From contig OX465281.1 in assembly GCA_949987705.1 (NCBI GenBank), positions 103,253,248 to 103,317,247 on the forward strand: 64,000 bases of DNA, in the 5' to 3' direction. Position numbers and translations under genes: made by a program. Under the pieces are notes generated by a model that did no database searches, was not told where the DNA came from, and saw only the letters and a program-made list of their open reading frames with translations. Origin of the DNA: Thereva unica (lineage: Eukaryota; Arthropoda; Insecta; Diptera; Therevidae). Shown here piece by piece: positions 15,476-26,253 of this stretch; position 1 is the first letter of the stretch; each line of letters starts with the position of its first letter.

Positions 15476-16116
15476 CAAGAGCTTCTTTAATTCTTAGTTC
15501 AACTAGCTTCTCACAGCTGGCGCTCACATCTCGCACCAACTTTCCACCCCATGCCGGTTCTGGGCTACGCAAACATACATCCAGAGCCTTAAGTCACATC
15601 CCCAAATCCCATGCCAGCTCTGGGCCATATCCCAAGACATTTCTGCGCCACCTTCAATTCCTGCTCTGGGTCAAATTCCATGCCCGTTCTGCACCACCTT
15701 CAAATCCCATGCCTGCTCTGGGCCACCCCATCCAAGACACAAACTTACATCCAGAGCTTTCAGTCACACCCCCAAATCCCATGCCGGTTCTACACCACAT
15801 CCAAGACCAGAACTTTCACCCATCTCCAACCACCAACTGTAAGCCACCTTATCCATGACTCACACCAAAAAATACCTCATACACCCACATCAAGAGCTTT
15901 CAAGTCACCTTATCCAAGACACAAACCTAAAACACCTCATACACGCACATAAAGAGCTTTCACCCATCTCCACACACCAACTCTAAGCCACCTTATCCAA
16001 GACACAAACCTAAAACACCTCGTACACGTACATAAAGAGCTTTCAGACCCCCCCAAATCCTATGTCACTACGGGGCCACCTCCTAGGTGGCCCCGGAGTG
16101 ACATAGCTCTACTACT
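15476..16116 (-). repeat. Polinton right terminal inverted repeat (641 bp)
   Basis: Inverted copy of 76-716, about 99% identical by eye, ending in ctact-3' with the terminal hairpin at 16060-16106. The inner boundary is where caagag (15476-15481) stops matching ctcttg (711-716). The repeat contains the mirror image of the same pseudo-frame seen in the left copy. Confidence 0.96.
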
Positions 16117-16122
16117 CATTGA
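16117..16122. other. Polinton target-site duplication, right copy (cattga)
   Basis: It directly follows the right terminal repeat and matches 70-75 exactly. Confidence 0.95.
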
Positions 16123-16429
16123 TTAAAGTTATTGTTCAAATTAACTTTAACAATAACAAAGTTGTTAAAGTTGCAGTTTGTAAAAATGGGTTGACCACTC
16201 AATCGTTTGTTAAAGTAATCGTTAACTGCTACTTTAATTTAAATTTACATTTTTGTGTATTTATAAAGTTTCACAGTTTGTGAGTTTATTGAAATTGGCA
16301 CCCCTGTCTGGGTCTATGACAACTCTCATAAGTTAACAATAACATTAACCAGCCGAATTTGCTTGGTTAAAGTTAACGTTAAAATGTTACGTCATATTAA
16401 CAATTGTTAATCGGTGCAACTCTCGTTTT
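16123..16429. repeat. Remainder of the MITE targeted by the Polinton
   Basis: AT-rich sequence with several internal aactttaacaataac-type inverted words. It ends in ggtgcaactc (16413-16422), the inverted partner of 56-65 on the far side of the Polinton. No coding potential is seen. Confidence 0.45.
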
Positions 16430-16900
16430 GTCTAACCGGAGATTTGATTTTTATAATTGTAGGGTAGTTTAAACCCCTTAAGGGTTGAAAATTATTTATT
16501 TTTGCCTGACAGTACGCCCACAATCGTATTTGAGGCATAAACTTTAAGGAACAAATGTTAACATGTTTTTCTATTTTTAGCCGATTTAGGGGTGGTTTCA
16601 ACCCTTTAGGACTACCCCTTATCATAAGGTTCGCCTTCATTTAGTACAAATCAACCGCCTTCGCAAATAAATATTAGAAAAAAGTGTATTTCATTGCATT
16701 AGTTTTCATTATTAGTGAAATAATCGCGAAAAACCCCTAAAAAGTTTTTTTTTGCATTTTTAAGGGTGACACCCATGTTTTAGAACCACGGGACCCCGAT
16801 TTTCGTGATCAGCGACCCCAAAAACCTTTAGGGTTCGATTTTCTTAACTGTGTTACTTTGGAACACCCCCTCCGTGTTTTGAATGGACTATACATAAAAA
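16430..16900 (+). repeat. Dispersed non-coding repeat, family shared with 39280-39715
   Basis: The words cttaagggttgaaaat, cctgacagtacgcccac and ctgatca-cga followed by cctttagggttcgattttc occur here and, in the same orientation, at about 39280-39715. Inverted partial copies lie at about 36120-36410 and 38725-39009. Only non-coding, C/G-run-rich blocks are seen. Confidence 0.7.
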
Positions 16901-17514
16901 AAGAAAAAAGTTGAAACCAATTAATAAATATCTCATATTAAAATATCCAAAGCGTAAAGTATCAATTTAAAAAAAAGATGTTTTCAGTAATCTATAAATA
17001 TGTTTGAAGCATACCAAACGAGCCGTTTATTTTGAAAGTGGGGCAAGTCCACTTTTTCTTATTCCAAGATATTTAAGCATTTGCATTTCAATAAAATTAA
17101 AAATGTTGGTAGGCCCTAATAAATAACTTTTTTGCATTTTGTGTTCTTCGATAATATAACTTTATTATCCAATTGTGCTTATAGTGCAGGCCACAAGAAA
17201 ATAAAGGCTTTTCATACCCAAATGGACTTACCTCACTTTCAAAATCAATGGACTAATATAATCGTTAATTTAAGTGGATAATATTTCAGTTGTATCAGCC
17301 TTTTTATACGCTTTATATAATCTCACCTGTATGTATGTGTTTATGTATGTATGTATATATGTATGAATATGAATTGACTACGTTTGTATGTTTGTTTGTT
17401 CTTTGTAAACAAATTTTGCAACTTGACTTTGTCCCACTTCCATATCCCGGGCTAGGGAGTAAGCGACCGTTTTTGATGACCAAAACCACAAAAGCTGAAA
17501 ACTTGTCCTAAGCT
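16901..17514. other. AT-rich DNA with a TATG microsatellite, no gene seen
   Basis: No recognisable coding sequence. A (TATG)n-like microsatellite lies at about 17329-17364. Confidence 0.4.
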
Positions 17515-20000
17515 TTATTTGGTATCACTAGTAAGTGAATGGACCTCCAGCTCGCGCACTTCCGGGGGGTGTAGCTGCGGCAGCCTCCCACACATGTAAA
17601 ATAATAATTAAAAAAAAAATAATACCGCAAAAGCTGAAACTTTGTTAACATTTACATTATGTTATAAAATAAAGAAAAAACGTATCCAGCCGAATGTAGA
17701 GTGGGGGATTATGCCCCAGCTTTTCACGTAAAGAAGTGAAACATGCGCACTGAGTAAACTGATACCGCAAAAGCTGAAATTTGGTAAATATATAGTTAAG
17801 TTAATAACTTAAACGAAAAAAACATCCAGCTTCATATTTGGTGGCGGAAAAGTGTCCAGCCGATGCAGTCAAAGACTCTGCGTATCGGCATGCGCTCGGG
17901 CGCGTTGCATCTTTGAATGCATCAGCTGGACACTTTCCCCCCACTAAATAGAAAGCTGGATATTTTTTTCTATTAACTTATTTACTTAACTATTATATTA
18001 CCGAATTTCAGCTCTTGTGGTGTAAGATATGTACACTTTTCTCATTAAACACAGCGCGCCCATGTAGTTATTATACTGTTTCACAAGTTTTTGAATTTAA
18101 AGGCTATTAGTAAATATTTACACATTTGAATATACATAATAAACCGTACAATACAGAACATAAACAGGAAATATGTAGACATCAAAATAACAAAAGTAAA
18201 AAAAATAATTTTAATTATTTGAACTTTTTACTATTAATTACACAGGACCACAAAAAAAATCGAAGTCTTGATACAGAAAGGTGAAGTACCTTCCGGTATG
18301 TTTTTCGGTGTGCTAAAATCGAATCTGAGGTCAGAATTGACCCATCACCCTTAGATTTCGCCCCAGCACCCCCAAAGGGTCAAAATTTTACTTTATATAA
18401 AAATTCAAAATAAATATCTCATTCTAGGTTTTTCGGTGTGCTAAGAATGATTCTGAGGTCATGGTTTACTCATAACCCTTAGATTTCGCCCCATCACTCC
18501 CCAGTACCCCCCGCCCCGCTAGGTCGTTTTGAAATTTTTTTGTTAGAGGTTTACATATTACCCTGTATTTTTGTAACCCTATTAAATATTTTCATGAATA
18601 AGGCAGCAATCTATGCAGAGTACTCCCACCTATCTAAAACTGTAAAAATCAAGGTTTCACAATTCACGGGTCATAATTTTACTAAATCAAAATCCTTTTC
18701 TATTTTTTACGGTGATAACGATTCTTTTTTTCCTCAAATGACCTGTGAAGTTGGTTTCGACGGTAATTTTCATCGTCTGTTGTAGTTTCTCGTTTTAGCA
18801 TCCAACAATAGTCTGCTAACATATTTACGTCCCATCTACCCTAGTATCTCCTCTCTCCTCTCCAGCCGCCGATACTGGGGTATCCCTCCCCTGCATCGTG
18901 AACTTCTTTTTGCATACCTGTGCCATGAAGGCATTGTCCCTCACCTGGGACCTTAGCCGGAAGGACCCGTTTCCCGCCTTTACCACGGGGAGGTGTCCCA
19001 GTTACAAAAGTAGATACAAAAGATGATAGAAAGGGAACTTGGGAAATGTACGGTTTTGCTATTTGCGCTTGTATGAACTCGAAATTCTTCTATTAACTGA
19101 AAATTTAGTTTTTATATATAGTAAAATTTTGACCCTTTGGGGGTACTGGGGGGTGCTGGGGCGAAATCTAAGGGTGATGGGTCAATTCTGACCTCAGATT
19201 CGATTTTAGCACACCGAAAAACATACCGGAAGGTACTTCACCTTTCTGTATCAAGACTTCGATTTTTTTTGTGGTCCTGTGTAATTAATAGTAAAAAGTT
19301 CAAATAATTAAAATTAATTTTTTTACTTTTGTTATTTTGATGTCTACATATTTCCTGTTTATGTTCTGTATTGTACGGTTTATTATGTATATTCAAATGT
19401 GTAAATATTTACTAATAGCCTTTAAATTCAAAAACTTGTGAAACAGTATAATAACTTTTAGATGTGTTTAATGAGAAAAGTGTAGATATCTTACACCACA
19501 AGAGCTGAAATTCGGTAATATAATAGTTAAGTAAATAAGTTAATAGAAAAAAATATCCAGCTTTCTATTTAGTGGGGGGGAAAGTGTCCAGCTGATGCAT
19601 TCAAAGATGCAACGCGCCCGAGCGCATGCCGATACGCAGAGTCTTTGACTGCATCGGCTGGACACTTTTCCCCCACCAAATATGAAGCTGGATGTTTTTT
19701 TCGTTTAAGTTATTAACTTAACTATATATTTACCAAATTTCAGCTTTTGCGGTATCAGTTTACTCAGTGCGCATTTTTCACTTCTTTGCGTGAAAAGCTG
19801 GGGCATAATCCCCCACTCTACATTCGGCTGGATACGTTTTTTCTTTATTTTATAACATAATGTAAATGTTAACAAAGTTTCAGCTTTTGCGGTATTATTT
19901 TTTTTTAATTATTATTTTACATGCGTGGGAGGCTGCCGCAGCTACACCCCCGGAACTGCGCAAGCTGGAGGTCCATTTACTTACTAGTGATACCAAATAA
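17515..20000. repeat. Large inverted repeat (foldback structure) with 0.9-kb arms
   Basis: The left arm, about 17515-18410, is repeated inverted at about 19100-20000 (tatttggtatcactagtaag against its complement at the far end). Inner differences include a short gap near the cccagtac motif. The spacer at 18410-19100 is unrelated AT-rich DNA without a recognised gene. The arms each carry a palindromic MITE of about 275 bp (17758-18033 and about 19482-19757). Confidence 0.85.
17758..18033. repeat. Palindromic MITE in the left arm
   Basis: Its two halves are imperfect inverted copies meeting near 17890: gtgtccagccgatgca near 17857 against tgcatcagctggacac near 17917, with gcaaaagctgaaatttggtaa and ttaccgaatttcagctctt at the ends. 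Non-coding. Confidence 0.7.
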
Positions 20001-20265
20001 GGCTGGAAAAAAATTTTCAGCCTTGGTGAAATGACCACCCTCAAAAGGTCGCTGGCTCCCGGACTAATATAACCGATTAACTTCAAATGCCAATATAAAT
20101 AGTTCGCATGACGATGGAATTTGAAGTTTGTAAAAAAATCAAGATGGCGGTTCTAAGATGGCGATCGCATTTTGCAATTGTGTTCCGATTCTATTTAAAA
20201 TTGGTATTTGGGGGGTTTTTATGAGCACGAACGACGAATCTGTGGTGAAAATTTGAAAATTCAAA
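20001..20265. other. Intergenic repeat-like DNA, no gene seen
   Basis: Contains caagatggcggttctaagatggcg-type words typical of dispersed repeats. No coding signal is recognised. Confidence 0.35.
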
Positions 20266-20490
20266 ATTCCTCGAAGTAATCACTGCTCTGAAGTCAATCA
20301 AATCAAATGCGACTGGTAGCGATTACATTTCGCCTAGATTCCTAAAGATGCTTCTACCTCATCTATTGCCTACTTTCACTCACATTTTTAACTCCTGCCT
20401 CACTGTATCGAAGTTTTCTTCGACTTGGAAGCATGCCTTAATCATACCCATGCCCAAGTGCCCTTCTCCTAACAGTCCCTCTGATTTTTT
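20266..20490 (+). pseudogene. LINE reverse-transcriptase fragment (fingers region)
   Basis: The plus strand encodes a pattern of the type 'ALKSIKSNATGSDYISPRFL', then 'IFNSCLTVSKFSSTWKHALI' and 'IPMPKCPSPNSPSDF'. This matches the early reverse-transcriptase domain of Jockey/CR1-like non-LTR elements. It stops at a T-run near 20490, so only about 70 codons survive. Confidence 0.7.
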
Positions 20491-20620
20491 TTTTTATGTG
20501 GCAGTGCTAAGCTCAGGAGTCACCCTTTGTACTACTAGTCCGTCATATCATTTGTCACGGCATGGTGCAATGTCTAGAAGAAAGCTTAGTACCGGGGAAG
20601 GATGGGGGGGGGGGTATAGC

Positions 20621-22232
20621 TTAAGGGTTAAAAGGTACGGGGGAGTATTGAAGAAGGTGGTGATGAACCCTGCTCGGAAATACTGACTGCGAGAGGTTAT
20701 TCCACAGTCGAGTTGTTCTATTAACAACCGAATTCATATATTGTTGAGTGCGTGAAAGGGGTAGCTGCAGGTGAAGGGAATGAGACGAGTGGGCTAATCT
20801 GGTGTTGCGGGTGTAAGATTGCCGTGGAGGCAGGAGATCGTTTAACTCGGAGGAACAGTCGCTATGATAGTAGCGATAAAATTTTGTCAGTGCTGCTACA
20901 TTCCTACGGTGGCTCAAGGGGTCGATGGTGAAGCAGGCGGTGCCGTCATCAATTAACTTGAGTGCCCTTTTTTGCACCTTATCTAACCATGCCAAGGTGG
21001 TTATTGGGGCGCCGCCCCAAACGAGGGAATTATATTCGAGGAGAGACCGAATGTAGGATTTATAAATAACAGCACGGGCCGATAGCTGGAGGAGGAACTT
21101 GCACCTCTTAAGAAATCCCAAGCACTGGGATGCTTGCTTGGCGATTTGGAATATGTGGTCATTCCATCGCAAGTCTTTGCCTAATGTCACGCCTAAGATG
21201 TGTAAGGATGGGTCGGCCATTAGTTGAACTCCATCCACTCTCAAGGGTGGAGAGGTGTTGAGCTTCTTTTTGGAGATAAGACAGTACCTGGTTTTGTCGG
21301 AGTTGAATTCAACACGATTTTTCTTTCCCCACTCTAGAATGAGTTCACTGTCGTTATTAATAGAGTTGGACATTAGTTCGCGATCATCAAGACAGGATCT
21401 GGCATGAGTCTTTCTTGTATCAAAGCTGTACGAGTAACGTAGAGTACCGTCGTCAGCGAAGCTGAGAAGTGGGTTGGAGAGGATTGAAAGAAGGTCATTT
21501 ATAAATATGAGAAATAGGGCCGGTGATAAAATTGACCCCTGGGGGACCCCCGCAGAGATCGGGTGAGATGCGGATTTGACGCCATCCAATACCACTTTGG
21601 TTGAACGGCCAGAAAGGAAACTCTCAATCCACTTCTGTAGAAGTGAGTCAACTAAAATAGCTTTGAGTTTAGCTAACAGGGCTGAGTGCCAAACTCTATC
21701 AAAAGCCTTGGAGATATCCAGAGCAACCAGACTAGACTCACCGGATCCATGCAGACTGCGGCTGAGGTGTTCTGTGAGACAGACTAAAAGATCGCCAGTG
21801 GATCTTTTTTGTCGGAAGCCATACTGTCTGTCGTTTATGAGTAGATTGGATTCTAGATATCCCATAAGCTTTTTGTTGATTATCGTCTCCATAGTTTTTT
21901 AGAGAATAGAAGTAATTGCTATTGGGCGGTAATTGGAGGGAACGCTGGAATCACCTTTTTTCGGTATGGGCTGAACATGGGCAAGTTCCCAAGAATCGGG
22001 ATAAACTCCGGAGAAATATGACAGGGAAAATAATTTGCGCAGAGGTTTAGCCAAAGGTGAGGCGCATTGTTTTAAGACGATAGGGGGTATATAATCGGGT
22101 CCAGTGGATTTGTTGACATCGAGCTTTTTGAGGCACCTGTACACCTCACGAGTCCTGAAAAAAACCCTGTCCATTGAATGGGCGTTAAGCTCGGAAACAG
22201 GGGGTAGCACATCAGTTTCGGGTTGCAGTATT
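20621..22232 (-). pseudogene. Non-LTR retrotransposon reverse transcriptase, interrupted by a nonsense codon
   Basis: Reading from about 22232 down, the minus strand encodes 'DVNKSTGPDYIPP', 'NYRPIAITSIL', a TAA stop (21901-21899), then in the same frame 'QYGFRQKRSTGDLLV', 'ALDISKAFDRVWH', 'GVPQGSILSP' and the catalytic 'SFADDGTL', followed by a long C-terminal thumb ending near 'TRLWNNLSQSVFP'. These are standard reverse-transcriptase blocks of Jockey-like LINEs. About 535 codons remain, with no endonuclease domain, so it is 5' truncated. The clade is only inferred. Confidence 0.85.
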
Positions 22233-22347
22233 CTTCCATTTCTGGCAAAGGTCCTTGAAAAGCTAATAGCCACGCAAATAACAGCGTATTGTGAGCGTCT
22301 CAAACTTATAAATACAAGGCAATCTGGCTTAGAACGCAGAAGGACCC
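22231..22347 (+). pseudogene. Small LINE reverse-transcriptase fragment
   Basis: The plus strand encodes 'LAKVLEKLIATQITAYCERL' and 'LINTRQSG', a typical motif stretch of LINE reverse transcriptases, for about 38 codons. It fuses by chance to the next LINE fragment in the same frame, producing a chimeric open frame. Confidence 0.6.
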
Positions 22348-24003
22348 TCAAAAATAACGTAAACTCTATAAACGACCCGGAAAAACGTTACCAACTGGAA
22401 CGGGAATACTCCCAATTACACCGGGAGGTAAAGAGAAGTGTCCGGCGTGATAAAAGGCAGCAGATAAATGAGCTCGCAGAAAAAGCGGAAAACGCGGCAA
22501 ACACAGGCAACAGTAAGGTGCTGTACGAAATCACTAAACAGCTCTCGGGAATGCACTCTACTAAAAAGCATGCCGTTAAGAGTGCGGTTGGAAGGCTGCT
22601 GTGCAGTGACGAAGAGCAACTCCAAAGATGGAGAGATTACTTCTTCGCCGCCCTGAATGGTACACTTACACAGGAACCTCAGGAAAACAGCAACAATGCA
22701 CAGCCAATAAGAATCACCATCCGGGCCCCATCCAATACGGAAATAGTAACCGCAATTAATGCGATGGCCAATGGTAAAGCAGCTGGGAAAGATGGCATCC
22801 CGCCAGAATTGTCGAAAGCCGACTCAAGCCTCATAGCAGATGCGCTTCAGCCAATCCTAGATATAGCATGGAAAACCTGTACCTTTCCGGAGGATTGGAT
22901 GGAAGGTATCACAGTCAAAATACCAAAAAAGAGGAACCTAACAATATGCGACCACTGGAGCGGCATCTGTGGGCACAATTTTGTCCCATATATTACTATC
23001 TAGGATAAGTGAGGCAGTTGACTGAACGCTTAGGAGGCAGTAGGCCGGATTCAGGAAGGGCCGCTCCTGTATTGATCATATTAACACCTTGAGAATAATA
23101 GTGGAGCAGTCTACTGAATTCCGATCCCCCCTTTACCTTGCTTTCAATAAATGACACCCTTGTCGGCGCTTTAGATAATAGAACAGACGGCATACAATGG
23201 GGTTTGGTAGACCGCCTTAAGGATCTCGACTACGCCGATGATATCTGTTTGCTGGCCCACAGACACCAGGACCTCAAAAACATGTTAAACAATTTGGCAG
23301 CAGAAAGTAGTCCAGCAGGCTTAAGGCTAAATCCGATTAAAACTAAAGAAATGCGGATAAATGCAAACACCATTGAACGGACAGCGCTGAATAACCGTGA
23401 CGTGGAGCTGGTAAATAAATTCTGCTACCTCGGTAGCATTATTACCGAAAATGGTGGGGCAGAAGAAGATGTCAGTTCCAGAATAAATAAAGCACGAGGC
23501 GCATATGCATGCCTGTCCCGCATATGGACATCAACGGAGATCTCAACTAACACCAAATTGCGGCTGTTCAACTCCAACGTTAAGGCAGTACTTTTGTACG
23601 GTTGCGAAACATGGAAAGTCACCCAATTCATCACAGGGCGTCTACAAGTCTTCATCAACAGATGCCTGCGTCGTATCCTAAAATTCCGCTGGCAAGATAG
23701 AATTTCAAACGAAGAACTATGGCGCCGTGCCGGCCAAGAAAGGATAGACGACCAAATCAGGCGAAGGAAATGGAATTGGGTTGGCCACAGCTTTCGACGC
23801 GAAAACGAAAATTTAGCCAAACAGGCTCTCGACTGGAATCCGCAATGTTCCCGTCGAGTAGGAAGACTTAGAACAGCTTGGAGGAGAACCCTACTAGAAG
23901 AAGCCGTAACAACTGGGAGATCCTGGTCGGAGCTAAGAGCTGTCGCGCAAAACAGAGTCCGCTGGAGGGCAACTGTTTCAGCCCTATGTCCCATGAGGGA
24001 TTA
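22348..24003 (+). pseudogene. RTE-like LINE pol fragment with internal deletion
   Basis: Visible are 'MANGKAAGKDGIPPEL' and 'TFPEDWMEGITVKIPKK', then stops around 23000-23030 and a gap. After that come 'LDYADDICLLAHRHQDL', 'GLRLNPIKTKEMRIN', 'FCYLGSIITENGGAEEDV', 'VLLYGCETWKV' and 'RRKWNWVGHSFRRENEN'. The gap removes the block between the fingers and the YADD motif. This resembles RTE-type or related elements; clade is uncertain. Confidence 0.8.
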
Positions 24004-24810
24004 AAGGAGTTTAAAGAAGAAGAATCTGGCTTTCGAAAACACCACAGCTGTGAAACTGCGCTTCTTAAAGTCACTACAGATATACGCAACTCCCATGACA
24101 AACATGATATCTGTTGTGTACGTTTTGTTTAAAACCCAGCAGGAAAAGTAATGGTTGTGGCATCGAAGTTGTAATCCACCCGAAAAATTCTTTGCATTAC
24201 CTTTTGCGTTACGGAATCGATTACATTTCCATTGTGATGTCCTAGGACGGTAATCGACGAAAGACGTAGAATGACGAAATCCCGCACCCAATTGAAAAGA
24301 AGATCAAACAAGCTCCAAAGGAAATGGGCAAACAAAACAGAGAGAAAATAAAAGAATAAATGTTCGAAATATCGATTTAAAGGTTGATTTACTACTTTTT
24401 GCATTACATTGTAATACGTGAGGATGACCATACTGATTCTTGCAAGAAAATACCTATTACTGTGTTCAGTAATTACTGATTTTCCTGCTGGGAAGTTACG
24501 CCGTTTCGACCACATTTCATCCTTCACGAACACAGTTTTGGGCTGCTCTCTAATTGAATATCGTGAGTTTAGGCTTCTACGACTGTTTCCTGATATTCTT
24601 CATGAGCGTAAACCTGCATGCCTCAAGCAGTTTGTGGAGCTTTTGCAATCCCTCAGAAATAGTAATTTAATAATTCCTCAATTTCGCACGTTAATTGGCC
24701 AGCGTTCTTTCTTTGTCTTCGTAGCTCAACTTTGGAACTCTCTCCCTGTTAATTTACAACGCATTGATTCATTGGGCATTTTCAAGAAGCAACTTTTTGA
24801 ATTTATTTGA
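24004..24810 (+). pseudogene. LINE fragment split by a MITE
   Basis: Before the insert the plus strand has a reverse-transcriptase piece 'SGFRKHHSCETALLKVTTDI'. After it, near 24540-24810, comes a LINE-type C-terminus containing 'FFVFVAQLWNSLPVNLQRID' and 'FKKQLFEFI'. Between them lies a MITE (24134-24499). AT-rich sequence with long T-runs follows to about 25020. Confidence 0.6.
24134..24499. repeat. MITE with inverted ends cccagcaggaaaa
   Basis: The left end cccagcaggaaaagtaat and the right end with ttttcctgctggg are inverted copies 366 bp apart, inserted in a LINE remnant. The interior is rich in gtaat/attac words and non-coding. No clear target duplication was found. Confidence 0.65.
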
Positions 24811-25021
24811 AATATGGCGGATTAGGACATGAATATACAACTATTTTGTTCTTAGTTTTACTTTTTTTTTTCTTTATTTTATTCACTGTTTTATTTTATT
24901 TCTGTTTTTGTATTTTACCAATTCTTTTTTTTTCTTTCTTTTTATTTCTTTTTTTTCCTTTAATTTTATTTCTTGCTTTATTTATTTTTTTATCTTATTT
25001 CTTGTTCTTAAGTTATTTTTT

Positions 25022-25160
25022 TTAATGGTGGAGATTTTAGTGGGCTCCGGGTCAAAAAATAAAAGATTTTTATTTTGTTAGCGACGTTTCGGGCATGAAT
25101 ACACCCTTCATCAGGCCTTTTATTATTTGACCCGGAGCCCACTAAAATCTCCACCATTAA
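25022..25160 (-). ncRNA. Long-stem hairpin with hammerhead-ribozyme-like core
   Basis: The arms at 25022-25064 and about 25115-25160 are near-perfect inverted copies. The enclosed loop on the minus strand (25114-25083) reads CTGATGA, a GGG...CCC stem, then CGAAAC and GTC. This matches hammerhead core elements with an ACGT palindromic short stem III, as known in Penelope-like retroelements. One extra A follows CTGATGA, and stem I next to the core is only about three pairs before the long stem. It could be a degenerate ribozyme or simply a mobile-element end. Confidence 0.4.
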
Positions 25161-25379
25161 GAACCCCAGGGGTCACATCAAAAATTCCTACTGTTATTTT
25201 TTTTATATTTTCTTTTTAAGTTTTTTTTTATATTTTGCTTATATTTTGTTTTCAACTATTAAATTATATCCAATTTGTTAATTAATGTACTAATTTATAA
25301 GATTTGAATCTTTGTACATGATTTTTTTTAAATAAACAAATAATAATAATATTACTACAATTTAAAAAAAAATGCTTAC
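25161..25379 (-). other. Intron sequence of the GRK gene, AT-rich, no other feature seen
   Basis: This begins with the splice donor GT at 25379-25378 (minus strand GTAAGC) after the GRK exon and runs into repeats. No further GRK exon was recognised down to position 1. Confidence 0.5.
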
Positions 25380-25607
25380 CTTTCCGATATCGTCGTGGGG
25401 AAGCAACGATAAAGTTCTTGATCAGTTTCTGACAATTTTATGCCTTTTGTATCTTCTTCATCGAACGATCCAATGTCAAAAGCATCAGCTGCGTTTACTT
25501 CTCCTCTAGGTGGAATGAGTGGAGGCGTATATTTTTGGATTAAAACTTGATGCCAATCGATTCCAGTAAAGAAAGGGTGATTTTTAACTTCGTCGGATCT
25601 ACCAGAT
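25380..25607 (-). CDS. Gprk1: Host gene exon: G protein-coupled receptor kinase (GRK2/Gprk1 type), kinase C-terminal extension
   Basis: Read on the minus strand, this 228-bp exon encodes '[17 protein letters not shown]', '[17 protein letters not shown]', '[14 protein letters not shown]' and '[14 protein letters not shown]'. This is the kinase-tail segment of beta-adrenergic receptor kinases (GRK2/3, insect Gprk1), which phosphorylate activated receptors at the membrane. It ends in GTAAGC and is preceded by ...CATAG. The frame is intact and splices cleanly to the exon at 25650-25750. The downstream PH-domain exons are not visible in the window, so the next intron, which may hold the whole Polinton, exceeds 25 kb. 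Confidence 0.92.
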
Positions 25608-25649
25608 CTATGTTAATAAAGAAGCATTAAGAATGAAGTAATTTATTAC
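25608..25649 (-). other. Gprk1: 42-bp intron of the GRK gene
   Basis: GTAATA donor and CATAG acceptor join the flanking exons in frame across a Gly codon. At 42 bp it is close to the lower limit for insect introns. Confidence 0.85.
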
Positions 25650-25750
25650 CCTTTTCCTCTGCAACCCAAACGATCCTGAACATCTCGCTTTAACAATGAC
25701 TCTAGCAAGCACCTTAATTCCGGGCTAAAAGATTCCGGTAGTTCGACATT
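25650..25750 (-). CDS. Gprk1: Host gene exon: GRK2/Gprk1 type, end of the kinase domain
   Basis: This 101-bp exon on the minus strand encodes '[19 protein letters not shown]' followed by '[14 protein letters not shown]', the C-lobe end of the GRK kinase domain. The acceptor TTACCAG precedes it at 25757-25751 and the donor GTAATA follows. It joins the next exon in frame. Earlier kinase exons were not found up to 64000, so the upstream intron is also long or its exons lie outside. Confidence 0.9.
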
Positions 25751-26035
25751 CTGGTAATAAATAATGTTTAGCCCTTCAGTAGTTTAAGAAATATCAATTT
25801 TTTTTTAATAATACTTATAAAAAATTTGGCTTAGTATTATTTAAGATTTCGGGATTGAAACGTTTTAGCCCTATTTTCATAAGAAAGTGTTTTATTTAAA
25901 AGAAAAGAAAATAAATAAAAAAACATTTTTTCTAATATCTGTACTAAAAGTTATAAAATTAGAAGATTGCGCTGTAACGAATTTTCACAATAATATTGTT
26001 GCAAAAGACGTTATTAACGCCTTTATAATATACTA
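25751..26035. other. GRK intron, AT-rich, no gene seen
   Basis: Starts with the polypyrimidine/AG acceptor context of the exon at 25750. Otherwise featureless AT-rich sequence. Confidence 0.5.
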
Positions 26036-26253
26036 GCATAAACCCCGCGTGCTTTGCAACGCCTTTAAATAAAAACTGTATATTATGTGCAATGTTTTCC
26101 TTCAAAAAAAAACAAACAAAAATGTCAGCTGTTATTATCCCTAAAAAGGGTTTATTATAGTGCATTTTTTTAATAAATATGGTAAACAAATTGCTGCGTA
26201 TATCACCTGTGCTCAACAAATCTGCAAGTTTTGAAGCAGAGATTGGCATGTAT
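26036..26253 (+). repeat. Dispersed repeat head (ctagcataaa... family), copy 1
   Basis: The words cgcgtgctttgcaacgcc, ttaaataaaaactgta and atatggtaaacaaattgctgcg recur at about 55962-56150 and 63848 to the window end. In all cases where the sequence continues, a 117-bp satellite follows, so this is the leader of one mobile-element family. Here the element is interrupted by a hAT insertion. Confidence 0.75.

Larger units (their letters stand above)
76..16116. mobile_element. Complete Polinton/Maverick element, 16,041 bp
   Basis: The element is bounded by a perfect 6-bp target duplication and by 641-bp terminal inverted repeats beginning 5'-agtag. It carries the full Polinton hallmark set: protein-primed family B polymerase, RVE integrase with a chromodomain, adenain-like protease, FtsK/A32-type ATPase, double-jelly-roll major capsid and penton-like minor capsid. 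A PLA2 virion protein, a nuclease-like protein, a fibre-like protein and several small conserved genes are added. All recognised genes are open, and the repeats differ at about four positions (for example 219 against 15973), which indicates a young and possibly autonomous copy. The coding layout is minus, plus, minus block, plus block, minus, with compact spacing. Confidence 0.97.

Noticed and set aside
22104..23003. 299-codon plus-strand frame as one gene
   Set aside because: It is a chance fusion of antisense of one LINE with pieces of two other LINEs.
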